From contig CM039139.1 of NCBI GenBank assembly GCA_022036555.1, positions 15,032,319 to 15,096,318 on the forward strand: a stretch of 64,000 bases of DNA. Reading direction: 5' to 3'. The number at the start of each line of letters is the position of its first letter. The first letter of the stretch is position 1. This DNA comes from Microstegium vimineum. Its lineage: Eukaryota; Streptophyta; Magnoliopsida; Poales; Poaceae. The translations under genes and the position numbers were made by a program. A model generated the notes under the pieces. That model did not search any database and was not told where the DNA came from. It worked only from the letters and a program-made list of their open reading frames with translations. Below, piece by piece: positions 48,698-59,621 of the stretch.

Positions 48698-49167
48698 CGC
48701 GCGTGTTCACGTGCAACTACTGTCAGCGCAAGTTCTTCAGCTCGCAGGCGCTGGGCGGGCACCAGAACGCGCACCGGCGGGAGCGCACGCTGGCCCGACG
48801 CGCGCTGCGGCTCGACGCGGCGGGGCCCTACGGCTACTACGCCGACGTGGCGTCCCTGCCGCTGTACGGCTCCGGGCTGTACCCGATCGGCATCCAGGCG
48901 CACGCGTCGACGGCAACAGCGCACCCGGAGCAGCAGGACGGCGCCGCCGCCGAGCTGAGGAGCAGGCCCGCGCGGGGGCTGCTGAGCCCCATGCCATTCC
49001 TCGTGGCCGACGAGGAGATGAGCTTCGGCTGGCCCGGTAGCTTCAGACCAGCCGCCGCCGCCGCTGCTGATGCTGTTGCGCCGGCGGGGAGCGTAGCCCG
49101 CCTGAACTCGGCCGGCGGCGTCGCCGTGCTTGCCCCGGAGGAGCCCGATCTGACGCTCAGGCTGTGA
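48698..49167 (+). CDS. C2H2 zinc-finger repressor, 3' part (5' end in gap)
   Basis: The frame opens directly at the gap with RVFTCNYCQRKF and the plant-specific SSQALGGHQNAHRRERT. This is a single Cys2-His2 finger (C-x2-C-x12-H-x3-H) with the QALGGH DNA-contact motif. The rest is Ala/Pro/Gly-rich and low in complexity. The C-terminus EEPDLTLRL contains an LxLxL (EAR) motif, which recruits TOPLESS-type co-repressors. The layout matches the small one-fingered ZFP1/ZFP4-like group involved in organ and trichome development. The N-terminus, including the usual Ser-rich start, is lost in the gap. Stop TGA at 49165-49167. No intron is seen, as usual for the family. Confidence 0.85.
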
Positions 49168-50195
49168 AGTGTGAACTGATCCGTCGACTCACTAGACTGG
49201 TTAATCGATCCGTCAGGGCAGGCTGTTTCTTTCTTGGTCGCCTTTCTTTCTTTCTATTTGATGAACTGATCGGCCCATGCATGTCTGACGCTGATCAGAC
49301 CGTGGCGGGTCTCTTGCTTGACCAGATTCTTCCTGTTGTTTCGTGCGTGCAAGAATTTTTGTACAGCAGTTAATTGGATGTGCAAGAGCTCGAGATATCT
49401 CTTTGTTCAATGATCCTGCTATGTATTGCATGTTCGTACGCGTTCAATCTGTGAAACACAATGCGCCATGGCTGCAAGAAATGGACACGCCGCCATCGCT
49501 ACCGAGCGAGAGGTTAGTGCTTGTCCGCGGCCAGCAGAGAACTTGGCGGCGAAATAGTGAGGATTTTTTCTCTTCTGCTTGGCCATATGATTGCTCAACC
49601 GGCACCGGCAGCAAGCCAGCAACAGAAGTTGCCCCTGCAACTTGCGAAGTGGAGTTGCAACTTGTGCTGGCTGTCGAGGCGTCGACTGTTTCGGTGGTCA
49701 CGCCTCACCACGGCGATGCGCTCAAGGTTCGAGGGTCTCGACAGCTTGCAGGAGTGGCCGTGGCCCACCGTGGCCCCGTGAACAAAAGATATGATCAAGG
49801 GGGAAGGGAACCGACTGATGAAGAAGATGCAAGCAAATCTTGCAGGGATTCCAATCCACTAGTGGCAACTGATGTCTGATAAGGTTTCCTTGTACGCGCC
49901 CCACAGTGCAGACTGCAGTGGAATAGTCTGTCTGTCTATCTCGGGACCATTGTCTGGCTTAGTCTTATCCTGAAATGGAACAGTCTACGTCTATCACACA
50001 GTACGATGCCTGTAGCTTAGGGAGAACAGTAGGGACGGCTGATCCGGCGCGGCGATATAATACAAGCATCATGCCAATTAATGACGACGAGCAGAGCGCG
50101 GGGACATTCTCATGGTCATGAGGATGCCAACTACTACAGCACCGCGGCGGGGCAACACGTCGAAGTCGTGACCCAACAACTAGCAACTCCAATCT

Positions 50196-50279
<84 letters not shown>

Positions 50280-50828
50280 TAGGTAGGCAGACGCGCTTTG
50301 CCGCGCCCGTAGTGACTGCACATAGATTTGGAAAAGGCAATACCTTCAGTCGGTGACGGCAAGCTTGGAAAAAGTGAATTCAGTTAAGTAAAGTAGATCG
50401 GAAATGTTCACAGATTCATTATAATCTATATATGTACAACAGAGTGAAACGCCACTCAGTACATTATACATTAGCCACATCATCGGGCAGTCGGGCACTG
50501 CGACACAAATATTTAGGCTTGAACAGGAAGAGAGTATAGATGTATATACATCATGCATCATAATAAATAGAGGATTTATCTCCATAGCATTAGTTACATC
50601 ATTTCACTTTGATACATAAGTTGTGTGTACTGGTAGAGAAAATTACAACTCACAAATTGGATACAGTTGTACGACATTGATCTAAATTACAACTTGTACC
50701 CTGAACATTGATCTAAATTACTAAACTAAAGACATGGGCATGATCGTCAGTCGTAAAGAATTACGAAACGTCTAGTAGAAGGATACATTCATCATTCATG
50801 CATCATCAAAAACCCAATTTGAGAAGTA
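49168..50828. other. Non-coding sequence 3' of the zinc-finger gene
   Basis: The start is probably the zinc-finger 3' UTR. The rest has no recognisable gene. It contains the TA microsatellite at 50200-50276. Confidence 0.45.
50200..50276. repeat. (AT)n microsatellite, about 77 bp
   Basis: Uninterrupted AT dinucleotides from 50200 to 50276. Length is likely to vary between individuals and is error-prone in assemblies. Confidence 0.97.
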
Positions 50829-51084
50829 CTCCCTCCATCCCAAATTAGAAGGCATCCCAAGAATTTTGGAAAGTCAACGCATATCAAGTTTGATCAAACT
50901 TATATGATAATATAATAATATTTATGATGTCAACTAAGTATCATTAGATTTTCCATCAATTATATTGGCATAGTAAACACATTTGATATAAATATTTATA
51001 ACTGTCTCTATAATTTTGGTCAAAATTAAGATGCTTTGACTTTCTAAGATTTTTAGAATGTCTTATAATTTGGGATGGAGGGAG
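50829..51084. mobile_element. Stowaway MITE
   Basis: A 256-bp element with near-perfect ends CTCCCTCCATCCCAAATT and AATTTGGGATGGAGGGAG, flanked by TA (50827-50828, 51085-51086). This is a classic grass Stowaway. Confidence 0.9.
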
Positions 51085-52339
51085 TATCTTCTTTCAGGAA
51101 CACAAGGCTCAATACATGCTCTCGCAAAAAAAAAAATGTCCATACACACTGATAAAAACCATTTTTACCTTGAAACACCAAATTTGCAAACTTTGATGCT
51201 GCCAAGCACACTACTTTGTCCTGAAAGCTGAAAACAATTAAATAAAAGTGTAAAAAAATCAAATAGGATATAAAGTTATAATGGTAGAAACATATTATTC
51301 AAGACATATATAGGCAAAAATAGGATATAAAGTAGTAAATTATGCTTTTTCAAGTGGTATGCAGGAGCCAAATAATGGAGGCAGTACTTCACAAAGACTA
51401 TTATGCAAAGCCAAATGCATAGACATATTGACTATGCTATGCAGAACTGAAATCTTTCTTAGTGAAGCCATGAAAGGTTTTTGTACATATGGTCGATATG
51501 AATGTACTCTTTGTGATAATGGGGTAAAATAATAACATAGTAGCATGCATCGTGATCCGTATACAATAACTAAATACTGTATACTATGCAGCTGAATGTA
51601 TGCGTTACTGACTGAATACAGTGTGCATATAGATATTGCAATGATTAACACAATCTGAAGAATGCCAGACACGGTTTGGATCATCGAAGGCAGATTTAGC
51701 ACTAAAATCGAGGATTGCAAGTTGAGAAGGGGAAACATATATTTTTTTCAGCTTCTCCCTTGATTGTATACCTGAATGAAGAATATAAGAGGAGCAGTTT
51801 ACCCAGATCAATAAGCATTTAACAAACTGGAAAACTTGGATGCTTTGTTTACTCAGTTATTTCCACATATGCCAAAATACCTCCTCAGATGTTCAATGGA
51901 TTTATTTATATCTAAATGAACAATATATTTATGGAATTGTGAGGTCCATGGAGTTTCAGAGAACAACCTTAGCAAGGAAATGGGAGACCATAGTGAAGAC
52001 CAAGAGGCTTAGTGTCAATATGAGCATGTAAAAATAAGAAAGTGTGATCCAAGATAGCCAAAAATGTATGGGTGTTAAGTAAAATGCTGAGTATGTATAA
52101 ACTAAGTAACAAACAACATCAGAGTTCAGATGTCATGCAAAAGTACATTTATAGGACATCTGAAATTTAAGAATCAATAAACATGAAGGACCAGCATATA
52201 AACTAACTAAATCACACTATAGTATGGCTCTAGTGAATTATAAGAAAATTAGCTAAAAATACCTGCAGAATTGATGCATACTGAACCATTAGTCAACATG
52301 TAGGAATCCAAAACACATTTACCTATTAGTCTTCAACCA
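51085..52339. other. AT-rich sequence without recognised genes
   Basis: Only short open frames, none recognised. Part of it could be intron of the possible transcript at 52340-53900. Confidence 0.4.
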
Positions 52340-53900
52340 TGAAGGCTAAGATTTCGTGAAGAACCAAGGCCCAGGCTGCTGCAGTTGCTGCAGTTGTTGA
52401 TCAGGTCGCAGGGCTGACGAAAGGCACAAAGTAACTCCTTGCTGAAAATGGGTAAACTGCTTCCTGTTACATGTTGGAATTAATAAATAAAAGAAATCTT
52501 GGTTTGAACGTAGTAAAGATTGGCAGACAAAGGACCATAAAAAACGGTGACCATGAATATGCCAACTGACAAGGAGGTCATTTTTAGGACCATGCTTAGG
52601 ACAATGGCAAGCCAGCATAGTAGCTTAATTGTATTATCTTCTTTGAAGTAAGGTTGACAAAGATAAAAAAAATGCAAAGCCAAAAGAAGTATTTTGTTAC
52701 ACCTGCACACAAGTGAAGGAGATGCTCAAGGTCAGTATAACACCATTTTATCTAGTTTCGAAGATATGCATTGCTGATTTGCCGGTACAAACAAATTTAA
52801 TCTACAATTCAGCAAGGAGGAGCATGCACTATTATAAGACTCTGTATATAATTGTGTAGAAATGTATACCGCTACAAATAGGTTTAGTTGATAATTTAAT
52901 AACTGAGTGGGGGGCAATTTACCAAGCACAACTGACAGGGAACAATTGAGCGTCTTCATAAATTACCCTGCTTATAGGTCGGTTAGAATTAACTTGAGTA
53001 TAGCCTGTATATGTAAGTGGCTGAGAAGACACGGGTAACTGTAATAAAGAAATGAAACAAAAAAACAATTAAAAGTGAGAAGGGAAAACTCAAGAGCGCG
53101 ACGACCAACCTAAGCTGAAACCATTGAGTTCCTGCTCTGCTCCTAGTAGTAGGCTAAAGCAAGACAATTAAAGAAGTGCCCAAGGTCACCATACTGATGA
53201 TATGCAGGGCAGGCAAAACTAAGACCGGTTGACACATGATATTCAGATTTGCAATAGAACTAAAATAATCAATAACTAAAGTAAGAACCAAAGATGTCCC
53301 GATCAATCAAAAAGACACAAAGATGGATTTGCATACTTGCATACCTGGGCTTGGGTTGCCGTGAGGAGCATTGATTGAGAGACGCTGGGTTCCCGCGAGC
53401 TCATGAAGGAACTGGCCCAGGTGATGGCGGTTGAGGTAGAGGATGGGAGGCTCCGCTGTCGTGGGCCTAGCGACGGAGCAGAGGTCCGCGATTTGTTCGG
53501 CTTCCCGGCCGCCCTCTGGTGGCCTCCCACCTCGGGGTCAGCGCTAGGGTCGACCTTGAAGACGGAGCACGCGGGCGTCGGCGTTAAGCCAGCCAAGGAC
53601 GCGTCCCCTGATGCCAACGACAAGATGGTCGGAGGCGTGAGGAGGGGAGGGGTCAGGGGAGGATAGATCTGGATCGCTAGGAGGCGACCTCCGCGGTCGC
53701 GCTTCTTACGGGGCGGTGGCGCCGGCGTGTGAGCGGTGCGCCTGCGATGTGGGTGTGCAAGAGTAGTAGCTAGGGGAGACTGGGAGAGGAAGAGGAAGAA
53801 GAAGCGTCCACGGAGAGGGCGAGGCTGAAGTCCAGGTGCTCTGACGGACGGAGAGAGCGAGGGTTAGGTGGTCCAATTTAACGAAGAGAGAGCAAATCGA
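52340..53900 (-). other. Possible unrecognised spliced transcript
   Basis: On the minus strand, 53900-53346 looks like a gene start. It has a CT-rich leader, then a GC-rich open stretch (about 53640-53346) ending in a good donor (CAG|GTATGC). A candidate acceptor (TTTTCAG) near 52446 opens a stretch ending in TAG near 52350. The open frame in the first block has no ATG until late, and the deduced peptide resembles no family I know. It could be a non-coding RNA, a decayed gene or chance. Confidence 0.25.
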
Positions 53901-54145
53901 TGGTTGCACACGCACGAGCCTCGTGGCTGTACACAATTCGCAAACAGAGCGCTGTTATACGCACGAGCCCACACGCCAACACGCTGCACAAAATTTATGA
54001 ACAGTGTTAAACAGTAATAAGAGCGTTCTTATCGCGCGGATTCTAGGAGGCATATGGATCTTTATTTATATTTATTTATTATTATATTATATGTATAAAA
54101 TATCTGCAATAATATAGCAGCACAAACTAGCAAACCACTAACTGA

Positions 54146-54489
54146 GGGGCTGTTTGTTTGTCAGTGCAAAAGTTTTAACCCTGTCATATCGAATCTTCCA
54201 TCCCTAGTTTGGTCTATTTAAAATATACTAATTAAAAAAGTAATTCATCAGCCGGAAATAACTTCGCGAGATGAATCTTTTAATATAAATTACTCTATGT
54301 TTTGACAATGTTGTGCTACAGTAAATATTTGTTAATTATAGATTAACTTAGCTTAATAGAATTGTCTTGTTAAGTCTCGCATGGGCATGTAATTAGTTTT
54401 ATAAATAGTCTATTTTTAATACACTAAACTAGTGCCGAAAGATTCGATGTGACACGACAAATAAATTTCCTACGGAACCAAACACGCCC
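54146..54489. mobile_element. PIF/Harbinger-like MITE
   Basis: A 344-bp element with ends GGGGCTGTTTG and CAAACACGCCC, flanked by TGA on both sides (54143-54145, 54490-54492). It contains the GATTCGATGTGACA block common to this grass MITE type, also present in the element at 18677. Confidence 0.75.
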
Positions 54490-54639
54490 TGAATGTTGGC
54501 AAGTTATATCAGCAAGCACAAGGCTAGGCATCCACTTACAAAGTTATAACAGCAGGTAAATTATAACACAAGATGGTGAAAAAAAAATACAACAATGGAC
54601 AAACTCTCCTAATGAACAACACCAAATTTCAGGTATTTC

Positions 54640-54728
54640 AGCAGTAGCAGTAGCAGTAGCAGCAGACAGTTGTTAGCTGGACTCTATACCCGAAGATATT
54701 CAGCATCAGCAGCAGCAGCAGCAGCAAC
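54640..54728. repeat. CAG-type trinucleotide repeats
   Basis: Two short runs of CAG/TAG trinucleotides (about 54640-54665 and 54700-54728) just downstream of the OBERON stop codon, in its 3' UTR. Confidence 0.8.
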
Positions 54729-54748
54729 ATACAATTGTTAACTGGAGC

Positions 54749-57700
54749 CTATACCCACATCTTCTTTGTGGCTTCCATCCGCTCCAGCAGGCCCTGGATT
54801 TCGGTCTGCATCCGCAGCTTCATCCTGTGGTAGTCGTAGTGCGAGTTCTCGAGCATCTTCAGCTCTTCGAGTTTCTTCCTCCTCTTCTCCTCCGTCTCCT
54901 GGAAGCACAGCTTTGCCACCTTCGTGGTGTACTCCTCCTCCAGTTTCTGGGTCTTGGCGCGCACGATCTGCCGGTAGCTGTCTACCTCCTTCCTGGCATC
55001 ATCGGCCAGTTTCTGGAACAGTTTTGCCTCAGCTTCCTTGCACTTCACAATGGTCTCAAGCTGGAGGAGTCCTCGTCCTTTGAGCTGGAGCTGAAATGGG
55101 GTTCTACAGAGAGTGGTTTGGGGCTGGTCTTGAGCACATCCATCTGCGAATCAAGAATGGAGGTGCTGGGCTTGAAGTTGAACGAGGATTTTGGTGGAGT
55201 GATGGTTGGGGTCTGAAGATGAAGCATATCTGCAGATTTACTTGTCTGAGCCGCCAGTATTCCTTTAGACTTGCTACCAGTAACAGAATAGTCTGTTACA
55301 CCATCTGTCAAAATCAACGAGTTAGCTCAATATACTGCATCTGATAAATTCTATGAAACCAATTGCACAAGAATATTGCATTGTTAATATAGAATGGCAT
55401 CTGGTTTATAATGCATCACAAAATGTGACTGAACAACAACATACATAGACGGATTTTACTTTCAACAATATGTATACTTTGCTTCACTAATAACATATGT
55501 AACTGTTGACATAACAAAGAAGTCTAGTGGTCAACCATGCAAGAAAAAGAGCATGCTGTATCTGGGAGGATCCTACAATACGATTAACATAAAAGATGAC
55601 AACATGAAAGAAAATCAGAGGGCCTCAAGCTCATAACAAACCCTGGTTTAGTTCATACATGTTTTTTCAATTGAGAAGGTATTGGACTAACAAAAATTAA
55701 AAGATCATCAGTACAAATGTTTTATCAGCTTATGATAGAGATGCTTTTGAATTATGAAAGAGATGTTTTAGAATTAAGAATTCGTATTTTTGGCAACAAC
55801 ATTGCCATACAACAGCGCTAAACATCACAGCTTTAGATAAGTATCAGCAATTGCACCACACAGGAGGAAAAGTAACTGGACAGCCAAATGACATCTGATT
55901 AAATGAATGGGACTGACAAAGCACACTTACAGAAGGAAATATATAAAGAAATGTGACTGCAGTCCCATTAAAAATGCTCATGAAAACGCTGCTGATAACT
56001 TAACATCTAACTGATATAGTTAATCAAAAACCTATGCCTAACAAGTTCAAATATGTAAAGTTCGTACATTTATTTTGCTAGTAGAAATACCAAAGCAAGC
56101 AGCACTGCATTTAGACATTGTAATAAGGCATGCTAGAATGTAAATGAGGAAGAGAGATCTCACATTTAAAGAATTGTAGCAAGGTCTTCGTCGCATCAGA
56201 AGGGGAAATGATTTTTTTTTACAAGCATGCTGAGGACCTCTTCTGCCTTGGCATGGAGCCCCTTCCCCTCGAAATCCTCACTAGCAGCAAATATCTTCCT
56301 AACAAAGTCTAGCTCTTTCATCTGTGTCTCAGCACTCCAGCTCTCTGCACAGCAATTGAACACCTCCTTAACAAACCCAAACATCTCAGAAGCATGGTTG
56401 CAGCCGAGGCACTGGAACTGCATCTCGGTTGTGCCCATCGCCCCCTTCAGCGTTGGCCCTGGCCTTATCAAGTTCTTCTCTAGCGCGCATGCAGCATGGC
56501 ACCAATGGGAGCAGACATCACATCCAACCCAGCTGCATGTATTTGCAGCACAATCAAACTTCTGGCACACCGGGCACATACACGCACTGCAGAACCCCTT
56601 CTTGGTGGAGCAAATCTTACACTCACAGTCGTCCACAGGGATGACACTCTTGCAGTTCATGTTGCGGCACCGTGTCAATAGGAACATCTCCACAAGCTCG
56701 CTGCTGGTAACCCGGCCCTTACCAGTAACAAAAGTGGTCATACCAGTCTTGATAGCCACCAGGATCTCCAGCTGCGTCTTGTTAGCACGCCCCAATACCT
56801 CGGCATTCAGGTCCGAGCGTCGCTCCAGCTTCCGCTGCAGGCTTGAGAGCTCGTCCCTCTTCTCCGGAGCATCAATCATGCTCCGCACCGTCTCCCGCAG
56901 CACCTCCAGGGTTTCACTGGGAAAATCCTGCAGGACCTGAGCCATGGCGGGCACAGGGTCGGACACGATGTCCCGCAAGATCCTCTCAGGCCGTGACGAG
57001 TGCATCCCTCCGCGGCTGCCGTCAAAGCTGCCGCCAGCGCTGAGCGCCGCTGCCGACGGTACCATCCTGGCGGGGAGCTCTGTGGGGAAGAAGGACGAGG
57101 TGCCTTCCTTGAGCTGCGACGGGGCGAAGGCGACGCTGCCGTCCCCCATGGGGCGGAAGTTGAAGCGGCTGTGGACGGAGCCGTTGGTGCCCTCCCCGGC
57201 GGCGTAGATGTCGGTGGAGCCGTTGTGCGTGAGGGAGCAGCTCGGGTTGTGCGAGAAGACCGAGTAGGAATAGGACATGTCGTCGGAGTTGATGCTCCGG
57301 GTGCGCCCCGTGTTGGCGCTGTAGGTCCGCCTGGGGGGCGGCGCGACGACAGGCGCGGCAGGCACCGCGGCGGCGGCGGTGGCGGCGCGCAGATCGCCAT
57401 CGGCAGGGAGGAGTGACGCGAGCTGCGACGGAGGCAGGGAGGAGGACGGCTGCTGCTGGGAGGCCGGCGGCGGCGGCGCGGGCGCGTCGGTGGAGAGGGA
57501 GAGCGAGAGCTGGAGCGAGTCTAGGCGGGGCTTCTTACCCCCGACCACGGAGGAGTCGTCGCCGGGCGGATCCCCGCGCTTGGGCGCGGAGAGGTGGAGG
57601 AAATCCCGCTCGACGCACAGCTTGGCGTTGGCCGCGGCATCGTCGGCCGGGGCAGCCGCCCCCTCGGGGTTGGGCGGCGAGGACGGCCCCGCCGCGGCCG

Positions 57701-57830
57701 CGGCGGGCGGCGCCTTGTCGCAGAGGTAGCTGCTGAGCGTGAGCTCCCGGTTGGGGAAGGGCGGCTCCGCCGGGGTGGACCCGGGCGCGGCGGCGCTGGC
57801 GTCCTTGGATCCGTCGGAGTCGCCGAACAT
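54749..57830 (-). CDS. OBERON-like PHD protein (OBE3/TITANIA type), two frameshifts
   Basis: OBERON proteins read histone marks and are needed for root and shoot meristem formation. Exon 1: 57830-56164; exon 2: 55304-54749, with a GT-AG junction completing a Tyr codon. The start is set at MFGDSDGSKD (57830); an in-frame ATG at 57962 is possible. The Pro/Ala-rich N-terminus is followed by the conserved block RPERILRDIVSDPVPAMAQV, then the Cys-rich PHD finger (CRNMNCKS, CKICSTKKGFC, CSWVGCDVCSHWCHAACAL; about 56690-56470). Exon 2 encodes the coiled coil (KCKEAEAKLFQKLADDARKE) and ends with TKKMWV. Two single-base breaks: a 9-T run at 56212-56220 where eight keep the frame, and a missing base near 55066. 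These are either recent pseudogenisation or assembly errors. Confidence 0.92.
55305..56163. other. OBERON intron
   Basis: An 859-bp AT-rich intron between the PHD exon and the coiled-coil exon. No inserted element is recognised. Confidence 0.7.
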
Positions 57831-57962
57831 CGTCGCTGGATCCGGGGCGCGCGCGGCCGGATTCCGGTGCTCTTTTTTCACCGGCGAGGAAGGCGACGGA
57901 GGGGAGGGGAGGGGGCGGCGGGCGCTGCGCTCGGTTGACTTTTGCACGACGCAGCACCCCAC

Positions 57963-59367
57963 GGCACGCGGAAATGGAGTGGCGAGACGAGGACTGACGT
58001 GACCAAGGAAATGAAATGGGATTTTCCTTTATTTTATTGTATTTTGTTTATTTTCTTGTGATTTGTTTTTTTGTTTTGTTTTGAGGGGTTGTGGGGACCT
58101 CCGGCTAGGCGACTAGTGCCGGGAGCGCGTCCGCGGTTGAAACCGGCGCGACGGCGTCTCTCGGTCTCGGTTTCGGCCGTGTTTGCCGACTGGGTCCCCG
58201 TTGGAACAGTGAGTCGACTACGCGCACAGCTCTCAAGCGTTTGACCGAGACAGCCTCCTGACTCCCCTATGCAGTGTGGAACCGGGCGCGGGTGGTGCTT
58301 TGCCAATTGCCATACCAATTGCATCTCGTGACTAGTGTGATTCGTGGCCGCAAAAGCCCGAACCTATCCACCCGACCGGTGCACCGGTGCACGGGAGGAA
58401 AAGAGGTGGGGGAGAAAGGCTGGAGTCTCGCATGTGATTTCCGCTTCGCGCTGGAGTTTCGCGGGCGGGAGAGAGAAAGAAAAGATCCCCACGCGACGCG
58501 ATTTGTCAGAAGAGCACGCTGAGTGGAGTGCGTGCCGACGCAGAAGCAATCAATCGGCAGGGAAAAGCTCGAATTGCTTAACATATCTCTTGCCTGGCCG
58601 TGAGAATTGAGATTGCGATAGATAGGCGTGATATTTTGTTCGTTTCGGGGGAGAGAAAAAAAAAGGCTGTCCGTGGTGAGTGCAAGTGCAGCACTGACGC
58701 AATGCATTAGCACGAAGTGCTATTCCTATGCCGCCGGTAAGGTAAGGTTAGGTACGATAAGGCCGTCGTCAGTTTTGCAGTCCGTCGCAGGTATGGTATG
58801 GCAGCATGGCACTGGCACCCGCCCGTCTAAAGATCCAACCACTTTGTGGAAGGAACAACGTCCGACAACGGCCCACCGGAGGGCGGGAGCAGCAAAGACG
58901 GCCGGCCCCGGCTGCTTGGCGAGAAAGAAAAAATTCCAACCTGCATTCAAGGCCCGCGTCGTCTCGGCATGAGCCTGCCACTGCCGGCGTCGCAATGTCA
59001 ACGCCACCCGCCAAGAGCCGCCCAACCGCCGCGCGCCAGTTGTTGTGTCGCGTGCCATCCGTTGACGCAAGCCGCGCTTCATTTCATCGTACCAGTAGTA
59101 CTATACTACTACCGGTCGTGCTGTATCGAGCGGGTACTCCATTGGTTCCTGTCGTCGGGGCATGATAGACTGAGAGCATCCATGGGCACGCTGCTAGTGG
59201 TAGTGCTTGACTGTTGTTTGCCCCGGTGCTAGTGCTACCGGGGCATCAAATCGTTACGGCGCCTCAACTTGAAACGAAGATTCTTTTTTTCCTTTCCCGT
59301 CCTCGATGCCGACTTAGTAAGCTCCTTGAGAGTTGTCCGCCGCCGATCCCCCACTCCACTCCATATA
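57963..59367. other. Upstream region of OBERON and intergenic DNA
   Basis: Probable promoter and 5' UTR of the minus-strand OBERON gene in the first several hundred bases (GC-rich near 57963-58000, then a T-rich tract at about 58020-58085). Open frames on both strands are short and unrecognised. Confidence 0.4.
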
Positions 59368-59619
59368 CACCCTCCATACAAAAAATTATCGTTTTAGAAA
59401 ACAATACAGTCTTCAAATTATAACTTTGATTGTTTATTTTTAAAAAAATATTTATTAAAATATAATATATTATATTTTTATAAAAATAATTTTAAAAATA
59501 AATCTATTGATATGATTTATATATTTTTAAACTCACGGATTTGTCTTTCCAATGTTTATTTATGATTTATATTTTCAATGTTTGACTAGCGATAACTTTT
59601 TTTTTAAGTACAGAGGGAG
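59368..59619. mobile_element. Stowaway-like MITE
   Basis: About 252 bp, AT-rich, with ends CACCCTCCATACAAAAAA and AAGTACAGAGGGAG. An inverted TTATCG / CGATAA block lies next to each end, and TA flanks both sides (59366-59367, 59620-59621). The left terminus is slightly degraded. Confidence 0.65.
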
Positions 59620-59621
59620 TA

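Noticed and set aside
48481..49167. Open frame running through the 100-N gap
   Set aside because: The gap is of unknown length. Upstream codons belong to copia RNase H and downstream codons to the zinc-finger gene.
50081..50356. Open frames with Tyr-Ile repeats on both strands
   Set aside because: Translation of the AT microsatellite.
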